From JAVVPO01 sp036655715 (GTDB lineage Bacteria; Bacillota; Clostridia; Lachnospirales; Cellulosilyticaceae), in the NCBI GenBank assembly GCA_036655715.1, contig JAVVPO010000004.1, positions 1 through 64,000 on the forward strand: 64,000 nucleotides of DNA. The letters are read 5' to 3'. A program made the translations under genes and the position numbers. Shown here in pieces: positions 44,127 through 52,098 of the stretch. A model generated the notes under the pieces. The model was not told the origin of the DNA and did not search any database. It saw only the letters and a list, made by a program, of their open reading frames with translations. Every line of letters starts with the position of its first letter. The first letter of the stretch is position 1.

Positions 44127-45926
44127 TTATTCTTCTATTACTACTTGTGTTTCTACAATATCAAGACCTAATTCTTCTAATTGTTTTGCATCGACTAAGC
44201 CTGGTGCTTCTGTCATGAGACAGCTTGCATCCTTTACTTTAGGGAATGCAATAACATCTCTTATACTATCACAGCCAGTCATAAGCATAATCATACGGTC
44301 AAGACCGAATGCAAGACCACCATGTGGAGGTGTACCATATTTGAAAGCATTGAGTAAGAATCCAAAACGCTCATAAGCTGTCTCTTCATCAAAGCCAAGA
44401 AGCTTAAACATTTTTTCTTGAATCTCTCTTTGGTAGATACGAATACTACCACCACCAAGTTCACATCCATTCAAGCATAAGTCATAAGCTTTAGCTCTTA
44501 CTTTACCTGGATCTGTATCCATCAGATGAAGGTCTTCTTCTTTTGGCATTGTGAATGGGTGGTGCATAGCTACATATCTACCTGCTTCTTCATCAAGTTC
44601 AAGAAGTGGGAAGTCTGTTACCCATACAAAGTTAAAATCATCTTTACGAGTAAGTTCTTGGCGTTTTGCCACTTCAAGGCGAAGCGCACCAAGTGCTGCA
44701 TAAACTACTGATGGCTTATCCGCTACGATAAGGATAAGGTCATCTCCATTTACAGCCATTCTTTCTTTGATTGCAGCAGTTGTTTCTTCACTTAAGAATT
44801 TAGTGAATGAAGATTTTTCTTCTCCATCTGGTCTTACTTGAAGCCAAGCTACACCTTTTGCTCCAAAGTCTTGACCAACTTTTACAAGGCTATCAATTTG
44901 CTTACGTCCGATTTCTCCCATACCTTTTGCATTGATTGCACGAATATGTCCACCCGCTGCAAGAGCATTCTCAAATACAGCAAATCCACATCCATTTACG
45001 ATATCAGAGATATCTGTAAGTTCCACACCAAATCTTACGTCTGGTTTGTCAGAACCAAATCTATCCATAGCATCTTGATAAGTAAGTCTTGGTATTGGAA
45101 GTACTACTTCTACATCCATTGTCTCTTTGAATACTCTTTGAATAAGCTTTTCATTCATACCGATGACATCATCTTCATCTACAAAACTCATTTCTAAGTC
45201 GATTTGAGTAAACTCTGGTTGTCTATCTGCTCTAAGGTCTTCATCACGGAAACATTTTACAATTTGGAAGTATCTATCGTATCCGGATACCATAAGTAAT
45301 TGCTTGAAGATCTGTGGGGATTGTGGTAATGCATAGAAGTTCCCTGGATGGACTCTAGATGGCACCAGGTAGTCACGCGCACCTTCTGGTGTAGATTTAG
45401 TAAGCATCGGTGTTTCGATCTCTAAGAAGCTATTTTCTTCTAAGAAACGACGTACTGAACCTGCTACCTTACTACGAAGCATAAAGTTTCTTTGCATATC
45501 TGGTCTTCTAAGGTCAAGATATCTATATTTAAGTCTTAACTCTTCTCTTACATCACTATTTTCTACAATTTCAAATGGCGTTGTTTCAGCTTCTCCTAGA
45601 ATACGAAGCTCTGTCACTTCAATTTCAATATCTCCCGTTTTCATTGTCTTGTTAGCATCTTCACCACGGGAACGCACTGTACCTACTGCTGCAATAACAT
45701 ACTCACTTCTAAGTGTTTCTGCTTTTTCAAATAAAGAAGCTTGTGTTTGTTCTCCAAAAGCTAATTGAAGAAGACCTGTTCTATCTCTTAATGTTACAAA
45801 TAATAATTGACCTAAGTTTCTTCTTCTTTGTACCCATCCCATTACTGTTACTGTTTCACCCACGTTTGCATGACTTAACTCTGTACAATAATGTGTTCTT
45901 TTTAAACCTTGCATTGATTCTGCCAT
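44127..45926 (-). CDS. aspS: Aspartyl-tRNA synthetase
   Basis: 599 residues, the bacterial length. It charges tRNA-Asp. The N-terminal OB-fold anticodon domain (V-M-G-W-V-Q-R-R-R-N-L-G), motif 2 (Y-F-Q-I-V-K-C-F-R-D-E-D-L-R-A-D-R-Q-P-E-F-T-Q-I-D), the bacterial GAD insert and motif 3 (G-G-L-A-F-G-L-D-R) are all visible. It is cotranscribed with hisS, whose start lies upstream, and is controlled by the T-box leader at 47287-47539. A GGAGGG ribosome site lies ahead of the ATG. Confidence 0.98.
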   Translation of the reverse strand: MAESMQGLKRTHYCTELSHANVGETVTVMGWVQRRRNLGQLLFVTLRDRTGLLQLAFGEQTQASLFEKAETLRSEYVIAAVGTVRSRGEDANKTMKTGDIEIEVTELRILGEAETTPFEIVENSDVREELRLKYRYLDLRRPDMQRNFMLRSKVAGSVRRFLEENSFLEIETPMLTKSTPEGARDYLVPSRVHPGNFYALPQSPQIFKQLLMVSGYDRYFQIVKCFRDEDLRADRQPEFTQIDLEMSFVDEDDVIGMNEKLIQRVFKETMDVEVVLPIPRLTYQDAMDRFGSDKPDVRFGVELTDISDIVNGCGFAVFENALAAGGHIRAINAKGMGEIGRKQIDSLVKVGQDFGAKGVAWLQVRPDGEEKSSFTKFLSEETTAAIKERMAVNGDDLILIVADKPSVVYAALGALRLEVAKRQELTRKDDFNFVWVTDFPLLELDEEAGRYVAMHHPFTMPKEEDLHLMDTDPGKVRAKAYDLCLNGCELGGGSIRIYQREIQEKMFKLLGFDEETAYERFGFLLNAFKYGTPPHGGLAFGLDRMIMLMTGCDSIRDVIAFPKVKDASCLMTEAPGLVDAKQLEELGLDIVETQVVIEE

Positions 45927-45973
45927 ATCTATCCCTCCATTATTCGTTTTAATATTTATATGATAAGCTTATT

Positions 45974-47236
45974 TTATAAAATATTAGTTTTCATTACTTC
46001 TACTAATTCTTCAAAGCTTACTTCTACAGCTTCACTGTTTACCATGTTCTTAAGGCTTAGTACTTTATTTTCTAGTTCGCTTTCACCTATAATAGCTGAG
46101 AATTTGGCACCCATTTTATTGGCATATTTCATTTGAGCCTTAACACTTCTTTGTAAGTGGTCACTCTCTGCTGAGATACCCACCTTACGAAGCTGGTGTA
46201 CAAACTTGTAAGCCTCTACCATGCCCTCTTCCCCTCTATACCCTATAAAGATATCACGAGCCGCTTCACCTAGGTTACAAGCTCCCTCAGCGTCACGTGT
46301 AAGAATCAGCCTTTCAAGACCTGCACCAAACCCTACCGCTGGTGTAGGTTTGCCACCAATCTCTTCTACAAGCTTGTTGTAACGACCACCACCACAAACA
46401 GTACCTTGTGCACCAATGTCACTTGAGATAAACTCAAATACTGTTTTAGTATAATAATCAAGTCCACGTACAATACCTGCATCAACTACAAATGGAATTT
46501 CCATTGCTGTTAAGATCTCTTGCAGTTTTGCAAAGTTTGCCTGACACTCTTCCCCTAGTGTACTAAGCACTGTTGGTGCATCAGTTAATACGCTTTGACA
46601 TTCACTATTTTTACAATCTAGTACGCGAAGTGGATTTTTGTCCATACGCTCATTACAAAGTGGGCAAAGGTACTCTTTTTTAGAGTGTAAGAAAGTTTTA
46701 AGTGTTTCATTATACGCCTTACGACACTCCGGTCCACCAAGAGAGTTAATATGAAGCTCTACTTTTTTGATACCTAACCGATTAAGGAGTTCATATCCAA
46801 TACCGATGATTTCTGCATCTGCTGTTGGTGAATCACTTCCAATGAGCTCCACGCCAAATTGGTGGAACTGTCTTTGTCTACCCGCTTGCGGTCTTTCGTA
46901 TCTAAATGTTGGTGAGATATAATATAACTTAATAGGCTGAATACCTGATCCCATATTATGTTCTAAGTAAGACCTTACTACAGCCGCTGTACTTTCTGGC
47001 TTTAATGTGATGCGATTCTCTCCTTTATCTACAAAAGAGTACATCTCTTTTTGAACGATATCTGTCGTCTCTCCTACACCTCTTTGGAAAAGGTTTGTAA
47101 ATTCAAAGATAGGCGTTCTAATCTGGTCAAATCCAAAATCATTACAAAGATTTCTAATGATTTCTTCCATATCAAGCCACTTTCTCATTTCTTCACCAAA
47201 GATATCTTTGGTTCCTTTTAATGCACGAATTTCCAT
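45974..47236 (-). CDS. hisS: Histidyl-tRNA synthetase
   Basis: 420 residues from the second in-frame ATG, giving the usual M-E-I-R-A-L-K-G-T-K-D-I start; the first ATG has no ribosome site, whereas GAAGTGAG precedes this one. Class II motif 2 (T-F-R-Y-E-R-P-Q-A-G-R-Q-R-Q-F-H-Q-F), the HisA motifs (V-R-G-L-D-Y-Y-T and G-G-R-Y-N-K-L) and the C-terminal anticodon domain are present. A four-Cys insert (C-P-L-C...C-K-N-S-E-C) could bind zinc. It is the first gene after the T-box. Confidence 0.98.
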   Translation of the reverse strand: MEIRALKGTKDIFGEEMRKWLDMEEIIRNLCNDFGFDQIRTPIFEFTNLFQRGVGETTDIVQKEMYSFVDKGENRITLKPESTAAVVRSYLEHNMGSGIQPIKLYYISPTFRYERPQAGRQRQFHQFGVELIGSDSPTADAEIIGIGYELLNRLGIKKVELHINSLGGPECRKAYNETLKTFLHSKKEYLCPLCNERMDKNPLRVLDCKNSECQSVLTDAPTVLSTLGEECQANFAKLQEILTAMEIPFVVDAGIVRGLDYYTKTVFEFISSDIGAQGTVCGGGRYNKLVEEIGGKPTPAVGFGAGLERLILTRDAEGACNLGEAARDIFIGYRGEEGMVEAYKFVHQLRKVGISAESDHLQRSVKAQMKYANKMGAKFSAIIGESELENKVLSLKNMVNSEAVEVSFEELVEVMKTNIL

Positions 47237-47286
47237 AATTCTCACTTCCATTCTTTATCTTGATATTAAAATGTTTTATATTTTAT

Positions 47287-47539
47287 AAAACATAAAAAAA
47301 TCCCTGACATAAATGTCAGGGACGATACTTTCGCGTTGCCACCCTGATTCAAAGTTATGAGTACATAACCTTGCACCTTTATAGCCTATAACCCGAGCTA
47401 TGGGATACACTCTACTCTATCTGTTCAAGTGCATTCTCCGAGATGTCTTCTAATCTTAGTGAAGGCTTTCAGCCGATGGCCTTCTCTCTGAGGGGTAAGA
47501 TTATACTCTTTCTCATCATCAATTTAAAGTATTATAATT
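47287..47539 (-). ncRNA. T-box riboswitch leader of hisS-aspS
   Basis: The antiterminator T-box AGGGTGGCAACGCG (plus positions 47332-47345) is a near-perfect consensus. The terminator (GTCCCTGACAT pairing with ATGTCAGGGA, then seven T) lies at 47297-47323. Stem I is formed by AATCTTA and TAAGATT around 47453-47490. The specifier region (A-G-A-A then GACAT, 47443-47447) contains overlapping GAC (Asp) and CAT (His) codons, matching the two synthetases made from this mRNA. Uncharged tRNA would favour antitermination. The reading of the specifier is mine and unverified. Confidence 0.88.
47297..47323 (-). terminator. Conditional terminator of the T-box
   Basis: GTCCCTGACAT pairs with ATGTCAGGGA around a TT loop, followed by a run of seven T on the minus strand. 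It lies directly after the T-box element. Confidence 0.88.
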
Positions 47540-47545
47540 ATTTGT

Positions 47546-47574
47546 ATTCTATCTATCATTTGTCATTTTGTCAA
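47546..47574 (-). promoter_or_regulatory. Promoter of the T-box-hisS-aspS operon
   Basis: On the minus strand, TTGACA (47569-47574) and TAGAAT (47546-47551) are separated by 17 bp. Confidence 0.75.
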
Positions 47575-47659
47575 GACCTGTTAACCATTATTTACACTTT
47601 ACCCTGACTTTATTCATACAACTTAACTACTCTACTGTTTCACTCATCAAAAATCCTTA

Positions 47660-47688
47660 TTGTGGTCTTTTTAGGTATCTCCTATAAT
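47660..47688 (+). promoter_or_regulatory. Promoter of the GNAT gene
   Basis: TTGTGG (47660-47665), a 17-bp spacer and TATAAT (47683-47688) lie 35 bp ahead of the ATG. Confidence 0.7.
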
Positions 47689-47723
47689 AGAATTATCTGC
47701 TTATCAATGAAAGGAACAAATTT

Positions 47724-48227
47724 ATGATTAGACTTGCAACACTTAGCGATATGCCCCGTATTTTACAAATCAAAGACCTAGCTATCTCTCATATGTATCA
47801 CAATCAAATTTTTCAGTGGAATGAAAGTTATCCCTCCGAAGAAATACTCAAACAAGATATTGGTTCAAATGAACTTTATGTTATAGAAGATCAAAGATTA
47901 GTTGTAGGCTTTGCCTGCATCAACACTAACCAATCTCCAGAATACCAATCCCTTATATGGACTACTGCTCCCAAAGCTTACGTTGTCCACCGCTTAGCCA
48001 TCGACCCTACGCGTACAGGTAAAGGCTACGCTACCCAACTAATGAATTTTGCTGAAACCCATGCCAAATCCCAAAACACCCTTGCCATGCGCATCGATAC
48101 CTTCTCTCAGAACACCTTCGCCCAGCAACTCTTTCAAAAATTAGGTTACACCTACATTGGTGAAGTATTCTTTGATAGAAAAGAAGAACCCTTCTATTGC
48201 TACGAGAAGCACCTTGGTTCATTTTAA
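47724..48227 (+). CDS. GNAT-family N-acetyltransferase
   Basis: 167 residues. The acetyl-CoA-binding core is V-H-R-L-A-I-D-P-T-R-T-G-K-G-Y-A-T-Q-L-M, the R/Q-x-x-G-x-G/A loop of GNAT enzymes. N-T-F-A-Q-Q-L-F-Q-K-L-G-Y and a F-Y-C-Y-E-K end are typical of the family. The acyl acceptor is not predictable. GAAAGGAAC precedes the ATG and it is a single-gene unit divergent from hisS. The last 200 bp use more C-ending codons than neighbours, which may indicate recent arrival. Confidence 0.85.
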   Translation: MIRLATLSDMPRILQIKDLAISHMYHNQIFQWNESYPSEEILKQDIGSNELYVIEDQRLVVGFACINTNQSPEYQSLIWTTAPKAYVVHRLAIDPTRTGKGYATQLMNFAETHAKSQNTLAMRIDTFSQNTFAQQLFQKLGYTYIGEVFFDRKEEPFYCYEKHLGSF

Positions 48228-48534
48228 AAGGTTCTGTTAGAGACCCTATATATCTCAGCTAACCTATTTGTATTGTTTTATCTCGTTTGGTACTTTATGA
48301 AATGATTAACTACTAGGTTAGGTAAAGGAAGGGATGATGTGGGATGATGCAGTAGGCCGGATGGTACTGTGGGCGGGCTGCCTCGGACGCACCACCACCC
48401 TAGGTTGCACATCACTTGAATTTGTATGGGGAGTGAACCTAGAAAAGAAAGAATAAAAATAACCTTAGAATTCTGTTAACAGCTTGCGCAGTTGCTGAAG
48501 AATAGCCTCCTTCTTTCCACGAACCTATTGAAAT
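48228..48534. other. Intergenic region with GC-rich island
   Basis: About 300 bp between convergent genes. Bases 48331-48410 are 64% G+C (51 of 80 counted), unlike the AT-rich surroundings. A CTAGGTT...AACCTAG pairing (about 48400-48441) encloses an inner CACT...AGTG pair. CTAGGTTA also occurs upstream at about 48313, giving an alternative partner for AACCTAG. I do not recognise a known RNA family. Confidence 0.5.
48334..48456 (+). CDS. Candidate 40-residue small ORF in the GC-rich island
   Basis: ATG-ATG start with GGTAAAGGAAGGG just upstream, and TAA at 48454-48456. The product would be a small, Gly/Trp/Leu/Thr-rich peptide (M-M-W-D-D-A-V-G-R-M-V-L-W-A-G-C...) with no family that I recognise. 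It covers the GC-rich stretch exactly, but a structured RNA or mobile-element remnant explains the composition as well. Low confidence that it is translated. Confidence 0.2.
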   Translation: MMWDDAVGRMVLWAGCLGRTTTLGCTSLEFVWGVNLEKKE

Positions 48535-49965
48535 TTACCTATACTTCTCAAATCCTTCTCTCTTACGCTCAATCATCTCATCAATACGACTGATGTAATC
48601 CTCCAAGCTCTTCACATTCGGTACACGGTCTATTCTCTCTCCATTTTGGTAAACCATCTTCGTAATAGCTCCCGCTCCCATAGCAATAATACTTTCTTTT
48701 TCTTCCATAATCTCTATGTTATACACACACTCTGTGCCAGGTCTTGCATATCCTACATTCTCAAAGTTGCCTAACATATTTTTTTGTCTATACATATAGT
48801 ACGCCTCAAGTCCCATTTCCTTCATAGCTTCCTCGCAAAGAGTAAGCATATCCTCTATGTTTTTGACACCTGCTAAATCATATTCATCTTTTGTTTCTTT
48901 TAGTTTCGAAGCCTTTTTAATAGCCATTGTATGCACAGTTATATTATCTGGATTTAATTTTTGTAACTCTTTTAAAGTATGTGCTACATCTTCTGGCTTC
49001 TCACCTGGTAGGCCTAAAATGATATCCATATTAATATTATCATGTCCAAGCTCTCTAGCTATATGGAAAATCTCTTTGATATCTTCTACCGTATGCTTTC
49101 TGCCTATCACATCTAAAGCCTCTTGATTCATAGTCTGAGGATTAATAGAAATCCTACCGACTCCCATTTCCTTCATAATCTCTAGTTTTTTAGCTGTAAT
49201 AGTATCGGGTCTACCCGCTTCTAGGGTATACTCTTCAATCTGATCTAGATTAAAGCTATTTTTAATATGATCTAGTAATCTATAAAGCTGTTCTTCATTA
49301 ATACTCGTTGGTGTGCCTCCACCTATATAAAGACTTCTAATAGGCGTATGTCTTTTAGCTTCTGCAACAAAGCTTATTTCCTTGCAGAGTGCATCTAAAT
49401 AAGCCTCTACCTGATTGCCTTTACGCTCTAATGAGTACGCTGTAAATGAGCAGTACACACACCTTGTTGGACAAAATGGTATCCCTATATAAAGGCTTAC
49501 TTCATCTTCTTTATTTTTACTAAGAATCTCTTCTTCCTTAGTGGCTACATTCATCATTAATTCCACTTTAGGCTTTGAAATATAATAAGTATTTTCTAAT
49601 TTTTCTCTAATGGCTGTTTCTGTTAAGCCTTGTTTTCTATAATCATGTACAATCTTAGTCGGCCTAATCCCTGTCAAGACTCCCCATGGCATTTCTTTAC
49701 CCGTTAGCTCTACAAATGTTTTATAAAGCGCCGCTTTAAGGCCCATCTTTATTTCTCTTTTTTGAATATGTTCATCCTCTACTTGCTTAACTGCATAGCA
49801 CTTTTCTAAGATTATTTCTTCATTCTCTATTAATTTAGCCCATGCCTGATCTGCTTCATAAATACTTTCCACCTTATAGTCTTTGTCTATATAAGGCTCA
49901 AATAAATGAATAAGATTTGTTAGTTCATAGTCTGTGTCATGTCCAATACATTTTAATTCTATCAT
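48535..49965 (-). CDS. hemZ: Oxygen-independent coproporphyrinogen III oxidase-like HemZ (radical SAM)
   Basis: 476 residues. The radical-SAM cluster motif C-P-T-R-C-V-Y-C is at about 168-175, followed by Y-I-G-G-G-T-P-T-S, the glycine-rich S-adenosylmethionine-binding strand. The N-terminal 150 residues are the HemZ extension. HemN/HemZ enzymes catalyse anaerobic decarboxylation of coproporphyrinogen; some HemZ-like proteins have other heme-related roles. It starts 17 bp after the preceding MBL gene. This MBL-HemZ-HisS-AspS order is common in clostridia. Confidence 0.92.
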   Translation of the reverse strand: MIELKCIGHDTDYELTNLIHLFEPYIDKDYKVESIYEADQAWAKLIENEEIILEKCYAVKQVEDEHIQKREIKMGLKAALYKTFVELTGKEMPWGVLTGIRPTKIVHDYRKQGLTETAIREKLENTYYISKPKVELMMNVATKEEEILSKNKEDEVSLYIGIPFCPTRCVYCSFTAYSLERKGNQVEAYLDALCKEISFVAEAKRHTPIRSLYIGGGTPTSINEEQLYRLLDHIKNSFNLDQIEEYTLEAGRPDTITAKKLEIMKEMGVGRISINPQTMNQEALDVIGRKHTVEDIKEIFHIARELGHDNINMDIILGLPGEKPEDVAHTLKELQKLNPDNITVHTMAIKKASKLKETKDEYDLAGVKNIEDMLTLCEEAMKEMGLEAYYMYRQKNMLGNFENVGYARPGTECVYNIEIMEEKESIIAMGAGAITKMVYQNGERIDRVPNVKSLEDYISRIDEMIERKREGFEKYR

Positions 49966-49982
49966 TTTATCACTTCCATCTA

Positions 49983-50624
49983 TTAATCATATATGTGGAA
50001 AAATGGATTAGTATTTTTCTCACGTTTTACTGTTGTTGATTCGCCATGTCCTGAGTAAATCACTGTTTCTTCTGGTAATGTAAAGATATTCTTTTTAATT
50101 GAAACAAGTAGGGTAGTCATATCTCCACCTGGATTATCTGTTCTTCCTATAGAACCATTAAAAATAATATCTCCTACAAAAGCTACTTTTTCCTTATCAC
50201 TATAATACGCTACGCCATCTGATGTATGTCCTGGAGCAAAGACTACTTTAAGACTAATATCAGTGCCTGCTATTTCTACCATGTCTCCATGTTCTACATA
50301 TCTATCTGCTTCAAAGACAACATCTTCTCTAGCAAATACACTTGATAAGTTGTAATCAGGATTACTAATATAAGCTTTGCCACATTCATGAATAATAACA
50401 GGACATCCTAGCTCTTCTCTGATCTGTGTCACTGCTCCAATATGATCAAAATGACCATGAGTTAAAAGAATTCCTTCTACACTTAGTCCATCTGCTGTTA
50501 TTTTTTCTAATATGCGATGAGGTTCTGCACCTGGATCTACTATAAAAGCTTTGGCTGACTCTTCATCTATAATAAAATACGTATGCTCTTGTAACATACC
50601 TACTGTCATTCTTTCTATTTTCAT
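49983..50624 (-). CDS. MBL-fold metallohydrolase (glyoxalase II-like)
   Basis: 213 residues. The start is the ATG after GAGGTGG; an ATG 30 bp upstream has no ribosome site. The metal-binding motif is L-T-H-G-H-F-D-H (T-H-x-H-x-D-H), and further ligands lie in F-A-P-G-H-T, V-G-D-I-I-F and Y-S-G-H-G. Such proteins are annotated hydroxyacylglutathione hydrolases, but clostridia usually lack glutathione, so another thioester or persulfide substrate is likely. It is cotranscribed with hemZ. Confidence 0.88.
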   Translation of the reverse strand: MKIERMTVGMLQEHTYFIIDEESAKAFIVDPGAEPHRILEKITADGLSVEGILLTHGHFDHIGAVTQIREELGCPVIIHECGKAYISNPDYNLSSVFAREDVVFEADRYVEHGDMVEIAGTDISLKVVFAPGHTSDGVAYYSDKEKVAFVGDIIFNGSIGRTDNPGGDMTTLLVSIKKNIFTLPEETVIYSGHGESTTVKREKNTNPFFHIYD

Positions 50625-50728
50625 ATGCCACCTCGATATTATTTTTATATTCATCGAAAAAACTAACTAGTTACTCCTAGCTTTATTCTTTACAATTTTA
50701 ACATTATCCTAGCTAACTTGCTAGTAGC

Positions 50729-50760
50729 AAAAAGCAGCCCATTTTCCTCTAGGCTGCTTA
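50729..50760 (-). terminator. Terminator after the AI-2E family transporter gene
   Basis: AAGCAGCC pairs with GGCTGCTT around a loop of about 12 bases, followed by TTTTTGC on the minus strand. Confidence 0.75.
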
Positions 50761-50780
50761 CTTATCCATTTACTATCTCA

Positions 50781-51974
50781 TTATTCTTTTTCGGTTGCTA
50801 CTAGATTTTTCTGCTTACATTTATATATTCTATCTATATAGACTGAGATTAAAGCTGCCGTAGGCACAGAAAGTATCATACCCATACCACCAAAGTAGCT
50901 ACCACCAATCAGTACAGCTATCAAAATCCATACGGGTGCAAGGCCTACTTTATCTCCTACAATCTTCGGCTGTATCAGGTTCCCATCTACTTGTTGATAC
51001 AGTAGTAATAAAACAGCGCCTAATATACCTAGTTTAAGACTCTCAAATACGCCCAGTGTGAATGCAAGTCCTGCACCTATGATTGGACCTACATACGGAA
51101 TAACATTTGTTATTCCTGCTGCAACACCTATCAGGATAGCAAAAGGATGCCCTATAATAAGCATTAATACTGTAGATATAACCCCTACAATAAAGGATGC
51201 AAAGATCGTTCCAATTAGGAACTTCCCTACAATATCATCTAAGTCTTTGATAAATTGCTTCGTATTTTTTCTTACTTTTAAAGAAAGTATGATACTACTA
51301 AACTTATCTATTGCTGCAAATAACTTTTCTTTATCTTTAAGAAAATAGAATGTAAGAATCACTGTTACTACAAAGTTAACCACAAATGAACTTACATCGC
51401 CAACAACTTTAGTACTTAGACTAATAATTCCCTCGCCTAAAGTTTTTAACACAACACTTACATCTGATAAGATTTCCATACTATTTTGTGTAGGAATACT
51501 TTGCCCTGAAATATTAAGAGTCGTCATATATTCATTTAATTCATTAATCCACCTCACCACATTTGCCTCAAACTGTGGCAATGAACTAAGGAGTATATTT
51601 ACATTGGTAATAAGCGGTGGCACAATGAAATTGATAAGCATCACAATAAGCCATATGACCAAAACAAACATAGTTGCCACACTTATTAGTCTGACAATCC
51701 CTTTAGCTCTTTTGGTTGGGTGTTTTTTGTAAATAAACTTAAAGATCAACTTCTCCATATACATCATAGGATAGTACAATAAATAGGCTATAATAAAAGC
51801 CCAAAATATAGGTGCTATAATGTGTAAAAAATCTCCTATTATTCCCCCTATTAGACCAATCAACTGTGGTCCTTCTTTAACTAAATTAAATCCTATAAAT
51901 AATAAAACCCCAGTTATGACAACTAAACCTATAGTTTGCCTGTATTTTTTATTTGTTATGATTTCTTTTATCAT
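50781..51974 (-). CDS. AI-2E (PerM/YdiK) family membrane transporter
   Basis: 397 residues with about eight hydrophobic segments. The PF01594 signature is seen in I-T-N-V-I-P-Y-V-G-P-I-I-G-A and Q-P-K-I-V-G-D-K-V-G-L-A-P-V-W. The family is named for autoinducer-2 export, but most members in Gram-positives are ion or proton antiporters of unknown role. The N-terminal region has S-Q-F-E-A-N-V-V-R-W-I-N, as expected. AAAGGAT precedes the ATG, and it is a single-gene unit. Confidence 0.87.
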   Translation of the reverse strand: MIKEIITNKKYRQTIGLVVITGVLLFIGFNLVKEGPQLIGLIGGIIGDFLHIIAPIFWAFIIAYLLYYPMMYMEKLIFKFIYKKHPTKRAKGIVRLISVATMFVLVIWLIVMLINFIVPPLITNVNILLSSLPQFEANVVRWINELNEYMTTLNISGQSIPTQNSMEILSDVSVVLKTLGEGIISLSTKVVGDVSSFVVNFVVTVILTFYFLKDKEKLFAAIDKFSSIILSLKVRKNTKQFIKDLDDIVGKFLIGTIFASFIVGVISTVLMLIIGHPFAILIGVAAGITNVIPYVGPIIGAGLAFTLGVFESLKLGILGAVLLLLYQQVDGNLIQPKIVGDKVGLAPVWILIAVLIGGSYFGGMGMILSVPTAALISVYIDRIYKCKQKNLVATEKE

Positions 51975-52098
51975 TCAAATATCCTTTCTACTTCTTATCA
52001 CTCATATCATTTTTCTTTTTTATCTTTATACTATTTACGTTTCTATCATAAATTCTTTACATGAATAAATTAAGTAGATAGCTTATCTGATACTTAGT

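Larger units (their letters stand above)
47237..47723. other. Intergenic region: T-box leader and divergent promoters
   Basis: 487 bp. The left 300 bp are the hisS leader RNA (minus strand); its promoter is at 47546-47574. The right part carries the GNAT gene promoter. No protein gene is present. Confidence 0.7.

Noticed and set aside
48031..48222. Minus-strand open frame within the GNAT gene
   Set aside because: It is antisense to a well-supported acetyltransferase with a promoter and ribosome site; no motif is visible.
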